Of a stretch of DNA of 30,240 nucleotides, positions 24,101 to 29,685 are shown piece after piece. The stretch spans positions 1-30,240 of the forward strand of contig DKDS01000005.1 in assembly GCA_002451855.1 (NCBI GenBank), read 5' to 3'. Made by a program: the position numbers and the translations under genes. Positions within the stretch are counted from its first letter, which is position 1, and each line of letters starts with the position of its first letter. The DNA comes from Ruminococcaceae bacterium UBA6842 (GTDB lineage: Bacteria; Bacillota; Clostridia; Oscillospirales; Acutalibacteraceae). Below the pieces are notes generated by a model. It was not told the origin of the DNA, made no database searches, and saw nothing but the letters and a program-made list of their open reading frames with translations.

Positions 24101-24873
24101 CCGCTGCCGCCTGTGACATTAAGGGTGTACTGTCCCTCTTCACCGGTTTCGGAGTCATAGTAAGGGTTGACGGCGGATATTTTTTTGACACTGCCGCCTG
24201 CAATGTTGACCGTGCCGCTGCCGCCTTCGCAGCCGATATTCCACACCGTGCCGCCGTTTATATTTACATTACCGCTTTCAAGCTGAATTCCTGTGACGCT
24301 GTCACCGTCTTCGGTGCCGAAAATGCCGCCCTCAACAGTCAGCAAACTCGGCGCTGTATCGGCATTTTTGCTTGACAAAACCTGAACTGCCTCGGTAACG
24401 CCGCCTGTGCCGACGCTGTCGCAAACAGTAAGATTGCCCGAGCCCGAATTTTTAATTTCGCCCGTTTCCTCGTCGTATCTCTGCCAGCCGACGAAAATAC
24501 AAGGCAGAGTATGACCGTTTAAATCAAGTGTGATGTCGCCGCGAAATTCATAGTCCTTTGTTCCTGCGGGAATATCGGCAAGCAAAACTATCTTATCAAT
24601 TGCAGTTTTTTCCCATATAGAGAACTGATTTTGGAAGGTTGAAACGGAAACATACGCCGTTCTGCCCTCGGGATCGATAATCAGTGCGCCGACATCTTCA
24701 ATGTCCGTCATAGCCGCGCCGCATATATCGCACTTCGCATCTACGGGACTTATATCTATATGCTCGCACGCGCCGTCCGCCGCAAATACCGACAGCGGCA
24801 GCATAGATAATACCAAAACAGCCGTCAGTATTGAGGAGACAATCCTTTTTTTAACAGAAATTTTTGCGTTCAT
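15142..24873 (-). CDS. Giant SPKTG-anchored cell-surface protein
   Basis: A 3,243-residue wall protein. Signal peptide is 1-31 (IVSSILTAVLVLSMLPLSVFA). From about 36 to 2108 it alternates nine Cys/His clusters (e.g. CEHIDI..CDICG, HTHTSVENGVCAECGRAC) with beta-helix blocks containing LDLNG and GGxF turns. An Ig-like module (DTTAPTGKIKV, ISFGVFFKEEVTVEITA) occurs three times, near 1112, 2330 and 2810, each paired with a DKAGN-type strand repeat. Two YDG/MBG-like repeats (KTYDGSTEAKI) span about 2560-2725. A helical FIVAR-like segment spans 2993-3105, and a further beta domain precedes SPKTG (3205-3209), a hydrophobic span and KRKRKR. The ATG at 24873 follows GGAGAGAG. Likely a multi-domain adhesin; ligand unknown. 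Confidence 0.92.
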   Translation of the reverse strand: MNAKISVKKRIVSSILTAVLVLSMLPLSVFAADGACEHIDISPVDAKCDICGAAMTDIEDVGALIIDPEGRTAYVSVSTFQNQFSIWEKTAIDKIVLLADIPAGTKDYEFRGDITLDLNGHTLPCIFVGWQRYDEETGEIKNSGSGNLTVCDSVGTGGVTEAVQVLSSKNADTAPSLLTVEGGIFGTEDGDSVTGIQLESGNVNINGGTVWNIGCEGGSGTVNIAGGSVKKISAVNPYYDSETGEEGQYTLNVTGGSGHSGDWNVTGGNWNISGGVFGEITFGDPGIRSQNSFISGGTFEKISNKSSFGSDRNIPLSELLKDGYAFYSKSSDDSDYDKCENAGSVFELNNVSVKSHTHTSVENGVCAECGRACNHNSGKIDYENGNCLTCGKQLEAAVKYKNGAVLGFESFISALDSVPHNMSEEVTVVLLQDYTLNNTRSLNKNNNIKLDINSKTVSGSGGFAVENHSKLTLSNGSLNEKITVEAAGGDLTVDATFGNIGTVKVSNEESKVSLSGGNIENFSLPSVKTEALKNIKLSGGKFGTVKFDEKGTVAITDMLEVGYAFKDNKGILSKDSSKLVPYGLTVSTDTRFAELEVVKCEHGAVNEVKGYCNYCGKLYAAKITYKNGNVSYVESLDDWTLILAENGTVKLLQDADRCNVSRSMTFDLNGRHVNTLDLSADGTVTVKGSGSIDNLILGYNYNGDVKDTTLIIEKPTVGTVNVGFLAVKKSTKTKLEGWSFGQIARYDGLMLSDLLADGYALFDKNSGKPVYFSGNDTGAIANYYIDKHEHTFTANSDGRDECECGLICDHTNINENGVCESCKTQIYFAVLTKADDTKQNYKSFTDAWTAAIENNGSTLKLLCDLDLGSGDGSSVLNAYSGKFTLDLGGYTLEGTAQNTVIRVSDTDDIKIVNGKIENKFDGSGSSLSTTDANAVRVESGAALTLDGVEFTAGSNENTSGSAVYVIDGKLTVTDSKFNGLVMLLKRTSDVSVKLASSDFLYGIAYGYVGTKIEYETVSGFFADGNMLFDADGKYIDITDGSLWEWDDVGAYKAFTFSFADSCSVKPHTHTYANGVCSECSYACPHNSGKNEREASYFEKAICSVCHAEYGDYAKDTTAPTGKIKVKERTWWQSLLNVISFGVFFKEEVTVEITADDDSYGKPGFDKTKHAVKIEYLISIAPLSEETVKKCVFNKYTEPFAVSDDNNYVIYAKLTDFAGNESYAATEGFVVDTLPPVIEGYENGETVNACGDLTLTFKDENLDKVMQIVSDTSGNDTESPLTLTDGKYTLIPASKPYIIKASDKAGNITTVTFNVGWMHSFDPETKKCRHCGKNALIEQTIDGKTELYDNLDSATDALREAGEYESAELKLLGNIEKIGSIIDWSLGKRIFNLNGYTFSNTPTADGWGGKLYATGDIDMTVTGGGTMDTDFYVYNGGNLTIDLGDGRMKKLIQSSGSLEVVSGTVDSLEVSRNDNDPEASRTTELCGGHYGEIKIVGIDGLTCADLLCRGFLFEGLTLEQARVTELHDVTVVPCYHEHIDKNYLCTDCGIQFVAAVRKGNVETLFYTFEGAIRDAEQNDGCTVKLLQDIKLDEAMAGSLIVDGYKVELTTGKYTIDLNGKALDVNISQLAVFENSDLTIGDSAGGGKVISSIGAIIRTGNSVNNNAKLTVTGGDFNIVLRTYDRSALVLKGGSFDKYVVSDRVARCSPFVYLSDGYTFALTNPASGNNYANEGNVEVDHDGSQIIRNVTVVPVPLTIDEQPTDLEFYLTSQENDKYVKFVVSTIEEWQGERFRITFEKEDGTVIKEATATAFEKQEITLSAVNFKVSDSGSYRIKLELKGYVLYTNTFSVTVSVCEHPGYDENNKCTQCGCKITAIITNGETQKGYITFAEALAAAQSDANKDCTLKLLADTNEEITAENGSFRLDAGGYSVNGNITVKGNSKLTLENGFFNGSVTAESGELRIDGGIYKNNMSVKAGSKLFIYSGSCSGTVTAEPGSNLTVRNGGMKNIVAKSGSTLTVSNGSHTNVTIEENVNTVLSGGYFDKISVEGCKLIDCLDEDRAFVDNVSKKTVDGRGSEATNVHITEHTHSCLWNTDTHEKLCDCGYVETVDTEAPVISDIENGKLYYGAKEFSVADKNEFTVTVDGTPVRLTLGSYIIEPDNKAHIITATDAAGNSTSVTVTVFKLYKVTLSKGAGYNVKGDPLAGHGTDYTFTVEIAEGYSKTDSFSVDVNGMPLRSDNGTYTYPNVGSDIYVTVFGVEDITPPDAEISVGTNKFKEFLNTVSFGLFFKKTQTVTVTASDNGSGINTAEYLLSDAVFTDKTSVTGDWTQLTLKDGTASFGIEANKKAYIYIRVTDKSGNIRIINSDGIVVYTDSEKITESVGFTMLGNNDITFDVRLNGNTVKALYNGTEPIDSSNYSVSESGKITLKNSYLKTLNSGEYTVRVAYNPLGETYTAGDKPEMTAVRLTVEKATVKMEFSANTFKKEYDGKPIETPDYTLDSNGAVTLEYKPFGADNSEYGTSVPKNAGRYTLRISVAETDTHKSAFMEHEYEILQRAVKINGVTAQASKTYDGSTEAKITNTGTLSENFDGDNLKIKAGKAAYDSKNVGTGKTVAFTDFSLSGSAAANYRLISQPEDKTAAITAKELKIGDLKIKDKYYDGKNTAVIDGTPCLLGLVDGDRLELLNGVPTFDSINAGKNISVSFTEFTLSGDNVTVGNYRLTPPLGITGNILEYISDGNEYSVNSNNWINTDFVITAKDGYLLSLTNTADGKWSNTLTASEETANGAVTYYVKNTVNGAISTKITQEYKIDKTAPTGEIKLNERSAFQTVLNKISFGLLFKSNVKVKLTASDDVSGVKSARYYKSDRVLGYEEIGAVSDWTEKNEFDIAAKDKDKFIIYVRIEDNAGNICYIGSDGAIFDTAAPVINGVENGKTYYVSQRVEIKDENFARATLNGASVDKVFTVPGNTEAVYVIKTADIAGNTAECTIYMKPIDTVIKSGGDIENAKNELNSALTELENNPEHEKIPELKEQLEAVKKALGSIEKAETAIKEINSLPSPEDAKLVNKKEVERISGILKELSDNEKLMIGTAAIDKVKNLEKRIAELEKISYAPTIIEGAGQQWNEKSGKNALFRSNAEFSEFVKVLIDGAELDKKHYIVYEGSTVVEISEEYLSSLAPGNHTMSIVSVNGKADTVFTVVKEEKPVSPKTGETNNPSLWIALLFVSGGIFGITAKRKRKRTEKSL

Positions 24874-24884
24874 AATCTCTCTCC

Positions 24885-25238
24885 TTACACGCATTTTGCA
24901 ATCGCCGCAGACAGAATTTCCGGCGAAACAGGCTTTTGGTGGAAATATGCACAGCCAAGCCTGTATGACTGTACGCCGAACCCGTTATCGTTTGAAAACC
25001 ATATAACGGGAATATTTTTAAACATATCCTTAGCGGCAATTACGCCCTCCATTCCGTCGGCTCCGTCCATAGTGACAACAATGCACTCCGGTGAGCCGCT
25101 CGCAAGCCCCGCTATAAAGCTGTCGTAATTTGAAAATCCGACAATTTCGATTTTTCTGTAACAGCAGGAGGAGCTAAGGGAAAACGCTCTTTCAAACTCC
25201 TGCTTTTCAGGCTCCGTTCCGTATATGATTACTTTCAC
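24885..25238 (-). CDS. Stand-alone receiver-like protein
   Basis: A 117-residue protein with a response-regulator receiver outline. A beta-strand start (MKVIIYG), a central strand with the putative acceptor Asp (CIVVTMDGADGMEG), an IPVIWFSN strand with the Thr/Ser position and the conserved Lys in FHQKPVS are all visible. The usual double-acid pocket after the first strand is replaced by GTEPE, so phosphorylation may be weak or absent. No output domain is present. It starts with GTG at 25238 (GGGAGG 6 bases upstream) and ends 11 bases before the giant surface gene, so the two form an operon. It may titrate or modulate signalling by the divergent kinase; this is inference. Confidence 0.75.
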   Translation of the reverse strand: MKVIIYGTEPEKQEFERAFSLSSSCCYRKIEIVGFSNYDSFIAGLASGSPECIVVTMDGADGMEGVIAAKDMFKNIPVIWFSNDNGFGVQSYRLGCAYFHQKPVSPEILSAAIAKCV

Positions 25239-25280
25239 ATAAAACCTCCCGACAGTATTTTAAAATATAATTACAGGCTA

Positions 25281-25309
25281 ATATTAACGGTATATGAGAA
25301 GAAAAACAA
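25281..25309 (-). promoter_or_regulatory. Promoter of the receiver/giant-protein operon
   Basis: On the minus strand, TTGTTT (25309-25304) and TAATAT (25286-25281) are separated by 17 bases. The weak -35 is flanked directly upstream by the dyad at 25309-25328, the usual place for an activator. Confidence 0.6.
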
Positions 25310-25328
25310 CCGTTTCGGAACAAACGGT
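25309..25328. promoter_or_regulatory. Dyad operator, candidate LytTR site
   Basis: Perfect inverted repeat ACCGTTT-N6-AAACGGT. The minus-strand nonamer ACCGTTTGT (25328-25320) fits the published LytTR/AgrA consensus [TA][AC][CA]GTTN[AG][TC]. Related half-sites AAACGGC (25333) and AAGCGGT (25342) follow at 11 and 9 bases. The LytTR regulator encoded immediately to the right is the obvious candidate. Confidence 0.6.
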
Positions 25329-25393
25329 AAAAAAACGGCACAAGCGGTTTTAAAATCAAAATTCAGGTATTGTAAACCGATTTTTATATGTGT

Positions 25394-25422
25394 TTGTCTT
25401 TTACGCGGATGTGTGTTATAAT
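25394..25422 (+). promoter_or_regulatory. Promoter of the LytTR/GHKL/EamA operon
   Basis: TTGTCT (25394-25399), 17-base spacer, TATAAT (25417-25422). The start codon at 25448 follows with AAAGGGAGG between. Confidence 0.75.
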
Positions 25423-25447
25423 TATCTTTTAAAGGGAGGATTTTCTT

Positions 25448-26155
25448 ATGAAGATTGCTGTTGTTGACGATGATAAAGAGATATACAGCCGTTTATATAC
25501 ATATTTGACCGATTTTCTCGGAAATTCTGCCGAAATTATACCGTTTGAGAGCGGAGAAAGCTTTTTGTCGGTATGGCAAAAAGACAGCTTTGATATTGTA
25601 ATTCTTGATATTTTTATGGATAAGCTTACGGGTATGGATGTCGCCCGAAAAATCAGGGAAACTGATAAGGATGTTAAAATTGTTTTCAGTACGACAAGCA
25701 ACGAGTTTGCAAGCGAAAGCTATGAGGTAAACGCCTGCTATTATTTACATAAGCCGTTCGGCGCGGACAGGGTAAAGGCTATGCTTGACCGTCTTGATTT
25801 TTCAGAAATGGAAAAAATGCGTATCGTTAAGCTCCCCGACGGAACAAAAATCGCGCTCCGTGATATTATATATGCGGATTTTTCCTCGCATAGAGTAACC
25901 ATTCACTGCAAAAAGGGCGGCGATGTTGTCGTTCGGGCGAATTTTTCCGAAATTGAGCCGATTCTGTGCGAATATCCGTATTTTTACAGTCCGACAAAGG
26001 GCGTTGTAATTAATTTTTATGAGGCTACGGCACAAACCGAGGATATTTTTGTTATGAGCAACGGCGAAAATATTCCTATAAGCCGCCGCAAATTAAAAGA
26101 GGTCTCGGGGGCTTATTCCTCGTTCCGTTTTGAATTGCTGAGAAAGGAAGTTTAA
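25448..26155 (+). CDS. LytTR-family (AgrA/LytR-like) response regulator
   Basis: A 235-residue DNA-binding response regulator. The receiver domain (1-120) has the acid pocket (Asp7-Asp9 in VVDDD), phospho-acceptor Asp54 (VILDIF) and Lys102 (LHKPF). The LytTR DNA-binding domain (about 125-230) begins MRIVKLPDGTKIALRDIIYAD and contains the typical FYSPTKGVVIN and NGENIPISRRKLKEV strands. This family activates exported virulence, bacteriocin or autolysis genes. GGGAGG precedes the ATG. The kinase gene follows after 5 bases. Divergent orientation to the giant protein operon, with a LytTR-like site between them, makes that operon a likely target. Confidence 0.95.
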   Translation: MKIAVVDDDKEIYSRLYTYLTDFLGNSAEIIPFESGESFLSVWQKDSFDIVILDIFMDKLTGMDVARKIRETDKDVKIVFSTTSNEFASESYEVNACYYLHKPFGADRVKAMLDRLDFSEMEKMRIVKLPDGTKIALRDIIYADFSSHRVTIHCKKGGDVVVRANFSEIEPILCEYPYFYSPTKGVVINFYEATAQTEDIFVMSNGENIPISRRKLKEVSGAYSSFRFELLRKEV

Positions 26156-26160
26156 GTGTA

Positions 26161-27537
26161 ATGCCGCCGATTTACAGAATTTTTGAAATTGCCGTTTATT
26201 CGCTTCTGAATTTCCTGCCGTTTCTTTTTTTGGCGCTGTATCCTTTCCGCCGCAGTCTGCGTTTTTCGGGAAAGGCTACGGGCCTTCTTATAGCCGTTCT
26301 TACCGTAATTCAGCTTTTGCTCGGTGCGTGGGCGGCTTTTTTTGCGAACGGTAACGCAGCCAGAATAAGTGCGGTCAGCACATTATTATACGCGGCTTTT
26401 TATTTTCTTGCCGTTAAAAAGCATTTCGGCAAGACATTTTTTACGCTTCTTATGATTTCCAACATTGCAAATTTTGCGGTTATAGCGGCAAAGTGCGCCG
26501 AGGGACTGATTTTCCCGACCCTTGCGGTGCAAAGCTACCGCTGGTCGTTTTCACTTATGCTTTTTGCGGTAGAGGCGGTTCTTTCCGTTCCAATTTTTCT
26601 TTATATGAAAAGAGTATACACACCTGCGGCGGAAAAGGAACCGTCGGGTTTTGAATGGCGTTATTTATGGCTTATTCCGGCAACCTTTTATGTTATGTGG
26701 TACTATGCGTTTTACGGCAATATTTCACGCACAAGCCTTGAAATTGCCATGAGACCTAAAAATACGCTGTTTTTGTTTTTTATAAATGTCGGCGCTGTTT
26801 TGATTTATTATGTTGTGGCGCAATTAATCTCGGAGCAAAATAAAACGCTTCGGCTTAAGGAGCTGAACTACGGACTTAAAATGCAGGCAATGCAGTATGA
26901 AAATTTACGGGAAAGAATTCTCGAGGCAGGCAGAGCAAAGCACGATATGCGCCATCATATTGCCGTAATGCAGGAATATTTGAACAGCGGCAGACTTGAC
27001 GAATTGAACGAATACCTTAAGCAGTACGGAGCAAGTCTGCCTGATGATTCGCTTGTGCGGTTTTGCGAAAATACCGCCGCAAACGCCGTATTGCTGTATT
27101 TTGCGCAGCAGGCAAAGGATAACGGCATTGATTACATAGTTAAAGCTCGGATCCCGAGCGAAGCTGCCGTTTCAGATACCGATATTTCGGTTTTATTCGG
27201 AAATCTTCTTGAAAATGCACTGGACGCCTGTAAGGCGGAAATCACGGAAAACAAAAAAATAATCATAAGAGCGGAGGACGACGGCGGTTCGCTTTGCATT
27301 ACGGCGGACAACACCTATTCCGGCGCGCTTAAATATGCGGATGACGGTAATATAATCTCCTCAAAGCACAGCGGAACTGGAATCGGAACACAGTCGGTAA
27401 AAAGCATAGCCGAAAGCTGCGGCGGAGTGTGCCGATTTGAAGCAAGGGACGGTATGTTCTACGCTTCGGTCCTGTGTCCCGGAAAACAACGGAAAACGGA
27501 TTATAACAAAAATAAAAATTCGGCATTTGAATTATAA
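26161..27537 (+). CDS. GHKL-type (AgrC-like) sensor histidine kinase
   Basis: A 458-residue membrane kinase that would phosphorylate the LytTR regulator. About six or seven membrane helices fill residues 1-225. A linker helix with the acceptor follows, His261 in AKHDMRHHIAVM. The GHKL ATPase domain contains the N box (LFGNLLENALDACKAE, about 343-358) and the G box HSGTGIGTQSVKSI (about 403). The N-terminal polytopic sensor is like AgrC, VirS and similar peptide- or signal-sensing kinases, but no propeptide gene was found nearby. The ATG at 26161 follows AAAGGAAG. It is the middle gene of a three-gene operon. Confidence 0.94.
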   Translation: MPPIYRIFEIAVYSLLNFLPFLFLALYPFRRSLRFSGKATGLLIAVLTVIQLLLGAWAAFFANGNAARISAVSTLLYAAFYFLAVKKHFGKTFFTLLMISNIANFAVIAAKCAEGLIFPTLAVQSYRWSFSLMLFAVEAVLSVPIFLYMKRVYTPAAEKEPSGFEWRYLWLIPATFYVMWYYAFYGNISRTSLEIAMRPKNTLFLFFINVGAVLIYYVVAQLISEQNKTLRLKELNYGLKMQAMQYENLRERILEAGRAKHDMRHHIAVMQEYLNSGRLDELNEYLKQYGASLPDDSLVRFCENTAANAVLLYFAQQAKDNGIDYIVKARIPSEAAVSDTDISVLFGNLLENALDACKAEITENKKIIIRAEDDGGSLCITADNTYSGALKYADDGNIISSKHSGTGIGTQSVKSIAESCGGVCRFEARDGMFYASVLCPGKQRKTDYNKNKNSAFEL

Positions 27538-27553
27538 AAGGTGAATTAAGATT

Positions 27554-28426
27554 ATGTGGGTACTTTTTGCGTTTGGTTCGGCGCTTTTTGCGGGCTTGAC
27601 GGCTATACTTGCCAAATGCGGCATTAAAAAAACGGATTCGGACGCCGCTACCGCAATAAGAACCGCCGTTGTGCTTGTTTTTTCATGGATTATGGTATGG
27701 ATTGCCGGCTCCGCGCCGACCGTGCTTGAAATAGGCGTTAAAACATGGATATTTCTTATTCTTTCGGGTCTTGCGACGGGTGCTTCGTGGCTTTGCTATT
27801 TCCGTGCGCTTCAGCTCGGGGATATTAACAAGGTTGTGCCGATAGACAAATCAAGCACGGTGCTGACCATATTGCTGGCGGCAATTTTTCTCGGTGAAAA
27901 AATCACGCCTGTTAAGGGCGCCGCGGTTATTTTAATCGGTGTCGGCACATTTCTTATGATTGAGAAAAAGGATGCTGCCGATGATAAGACGGTAAAAAAG
28001 GGTTGGTTTGTTTATGCGGCGCTCTCAGCGGTGTTTGCCGCACTGACCTCAATTCTCGGCAAAATAGGCATAGACGGGGTAGAATCAAACCTCGGCACGG
28101 CAATACGCACCGGAGTGGTGCTTATTATGGCGTGGCTTATAGTGCTTGTTAAAGGCAAGCGAAAAGCGGTTGTGAGCATACCGAAAAACGAGCTTGTATT
28201 TATATGCCTTTCGGGTCTTGCAACGGGCGCCTCGTGGCTGTGCTACTATAAAGCCCTGCAGGACGGGCTTGCGAGCGTGGTCGTACCCATAGATAAGCTG
28301 AGCATATTGGTTTCGATTGCTTTCTCGGCGGCGGTGTTTAAGGAGCACCTTTCAAAAAAAGCGGTGCTCGGTCTTTTCATTCTTGTGGCAGGAACACTTA
28401 TGATGTTGATAAAAATACCAACCTAA
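27554..28426 (+). CDS. EamA-family (DMT) transporter
   Basis: A 290-residue inner-membrane transporter of the drug/metabolite superfamily with ten predicted helices in two EamA repeats. The halves keep nearly identical segments, LSGLATGASWLCYFRALQLG with VVPIDK in the first and LSGLATGASWLCYYKALQDG with VVPIDK in the second. This shows an unusually well preserved internal duplication. The start follows AAAGGTG, 16 bases after the kinase stop, so it is in the two-component operon. Substrate cannot be told from sequence. The location suggests it exports a signal or metabolite linked to the sensor (inference). Confidence 0.92.
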   Translation: MWVLFAFGSALFAGLTAILAKCGIKKTDSDAATAIRTAVVLVFSWIMVWIAGSAPTVLEIGVKTWIFLILSGLATGASWLCYFRALQLGDINKVVPIDKSSTVLTILLAAIFLGEKITPVKGAAVILIGVGTFLMIEKKDAADDKTVKKGWFVYAALSAVFAALTSILGKIGIDGVESNLGTAIRTGVVLIMAWLIVLVKGKRKAVVSIPKNELVFICLSGLATGASWLCYYKALQDGLASVVVPIDKLSILVSIAFSAAVFKEHLSKKAVLGLFILVAGTLMMLIKIPT

Positions 28427-28480
28427 CGCAAGCTTCTGCGTGTAAGCTACAGACAACAGGAAAAGAAGGGAGCGGAAACA

Positions 28481-28672
28481 GTGAATGAAAAGGCTCTGAT
28501 TAAAAAATGTCAGCACGGAGACCGTCAGGCATTTGAAGAGCTTATACGGCTCTATTATGATTATGTTTTCGGTTTCCTTTTAAAAACTACGGCAAACGAA
28601 CAGCTTTCCGAGGATCTGACGCAGGATACCTTTTTAAAGGTGATTTCGAATATTGAAAAATTCAATCTCGGC
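28481..28672 (+). pseudogene. 5' half of an ECF sigma factor, truncated by deletion
   Basis: GTG start with AAGGGAG upstream, reading MNEKALIKKCQHGDRQAFEE, LIRLYYDYVFGFLLKTTANE, LSEDLTQDTFLKVISNIEKF. This is complete sigma region 2 (2.1-2.4) of an ECF sigma factor. The family resemblance ends after IEKFNLGG at about 28672. The frame then runs into foreign sequence and stops at 28711. Region 4 is absent, so promoter -35 recognition is lost. The 3' neighbour is the headless end of a P-type ATPase, so one deletion removed both the sigma factor end and the ATPase start. Confidence 0.85.
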
Positions 28673-29594
28673 GGCAGCGGTGGCAAGGATTTCGGGCATA
28701 AAAAACTCTGATAAAACGGCGGACGCAAGCAGACTTACCGATACAGAGCTTGAAAAAGCGGCGGAAGAATGTACCGTTTTCGGCAGAGTTACGCCTGAGC
28801 AAAAGAAGATACTTATTTCCGCACTGCAAAAGCAAGGTCATAAGGTGGCTATGACGGGCGACGGTGTAAATGATTTGCTTGCGATGAGACAGGCGGATTG
28901 CTCCGCTGCTATGGGCGGCGGAAGCGACGCCGCAAAGCAGACGGCGCAGCTGGTACTGCTTAATTCCGATTTTTCCGCGCTTAAGGATGTAATTTCCGAA
29001 GGACGCCGTGTAATAAACAATCTGACAAAATCGGCAGGAGTATTTTTCATTAAAACAATTTATTCCGTACTGCTTTGCGTGCTGTGTCTGCTCTTAAATA
29101 AGGATTTTCCATTTATTCCCATACAAATTACTTTGATTGATGCGGTAATTGAGGCTTTTCCCGCTTTCTTTATGTCATTTGAGCGCAATGACCGAAAGGT
29201 GAGAGGAACTTTTCTTTCAAGCGCGGTACGCTCCGCTCTGCCGAACGGAACGGCGATTTTTTTGTGCTCCGTTTTAATATTTTTTACGGCGCCGTATTTT
29301 AACATTCCGAATGAACAGGCAAATCTTGCTTTATACCTTACTATCGGGGCGGTAAGCCTTGTAGGTGTAGTTAAAGCAAGCCTGCCGTTTAATCCGCTCA
29401 GGCTGTTTTTAAGCGCGTCGTCTGTGTTCGGTTTCTTCTTTGCCGTTACTGTATTCGCTTCACTGCTTCAGCTGCCTGCCCTAACCCTTACGGGTGCAAT
29501 GCTTTTTGCCGTTACGGCGTTCTTCGGCATTTTGCTTGCTGTTTTATTTGAAATTCATATACGGAAAACATATAGGTCTTCATTCGCTGTTTGA
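28673..29594 (+). pseudogene. C-terminal portion of a cation-transporting P-type ATPase
   Basis: The frame keeps the end of the P domain and the last membrane domain of a P2-type (PacL/calcium-like) ATPase: VFGRVTPEQKK, MTGDGVNDLLAMRQADCS, AAMGGGSDAAKQTAQLVLL. It continues through EGRRVINNLTKSAGVFFIKT and about six hydrophobic helices to 29594. The actuator domain, DKTGT motif and nucleotide-binding domain are missing. The fragment joins, out of frame, the truncated sigma factor at about 28672. No ribosome binding site supports an internal start. It cannot pump ions and is a deletion remnant, though the retained part shows no internal stops, so the event looks recent. Confidence 0.85.
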
Positions 29595-29629
29595 TGCTCT
29601 GTTATCACTCCTAATTTATAGGCTCAGGC

Positions 29630-29658
29630 TTGTCACTTGCCGCATATTATGGTATAAA
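29630..29658 (+). promoter_or_regulatory. Candidate promoter of the collagen-like gene
   Basis: TTGTCA (29630-29635) and TATAAA (29653-29658) with a 17-base spacer. An overlapping CATATTATG resembles a sporulation sigma-K -10 element, but the fit is imperfect. Confidence 0.5.
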
Positions 29659-29685
29659 AAACAACCTTTGTAAGGAGTGCGGTAT

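Noticed and set aside
15142..24873. Recurring short motifs as a possible CRISPR or satellite array.
   Set aside because: The repeats are at protein level with variable spacing and diverged DNA; no uniform repeat-spacer structure exists.
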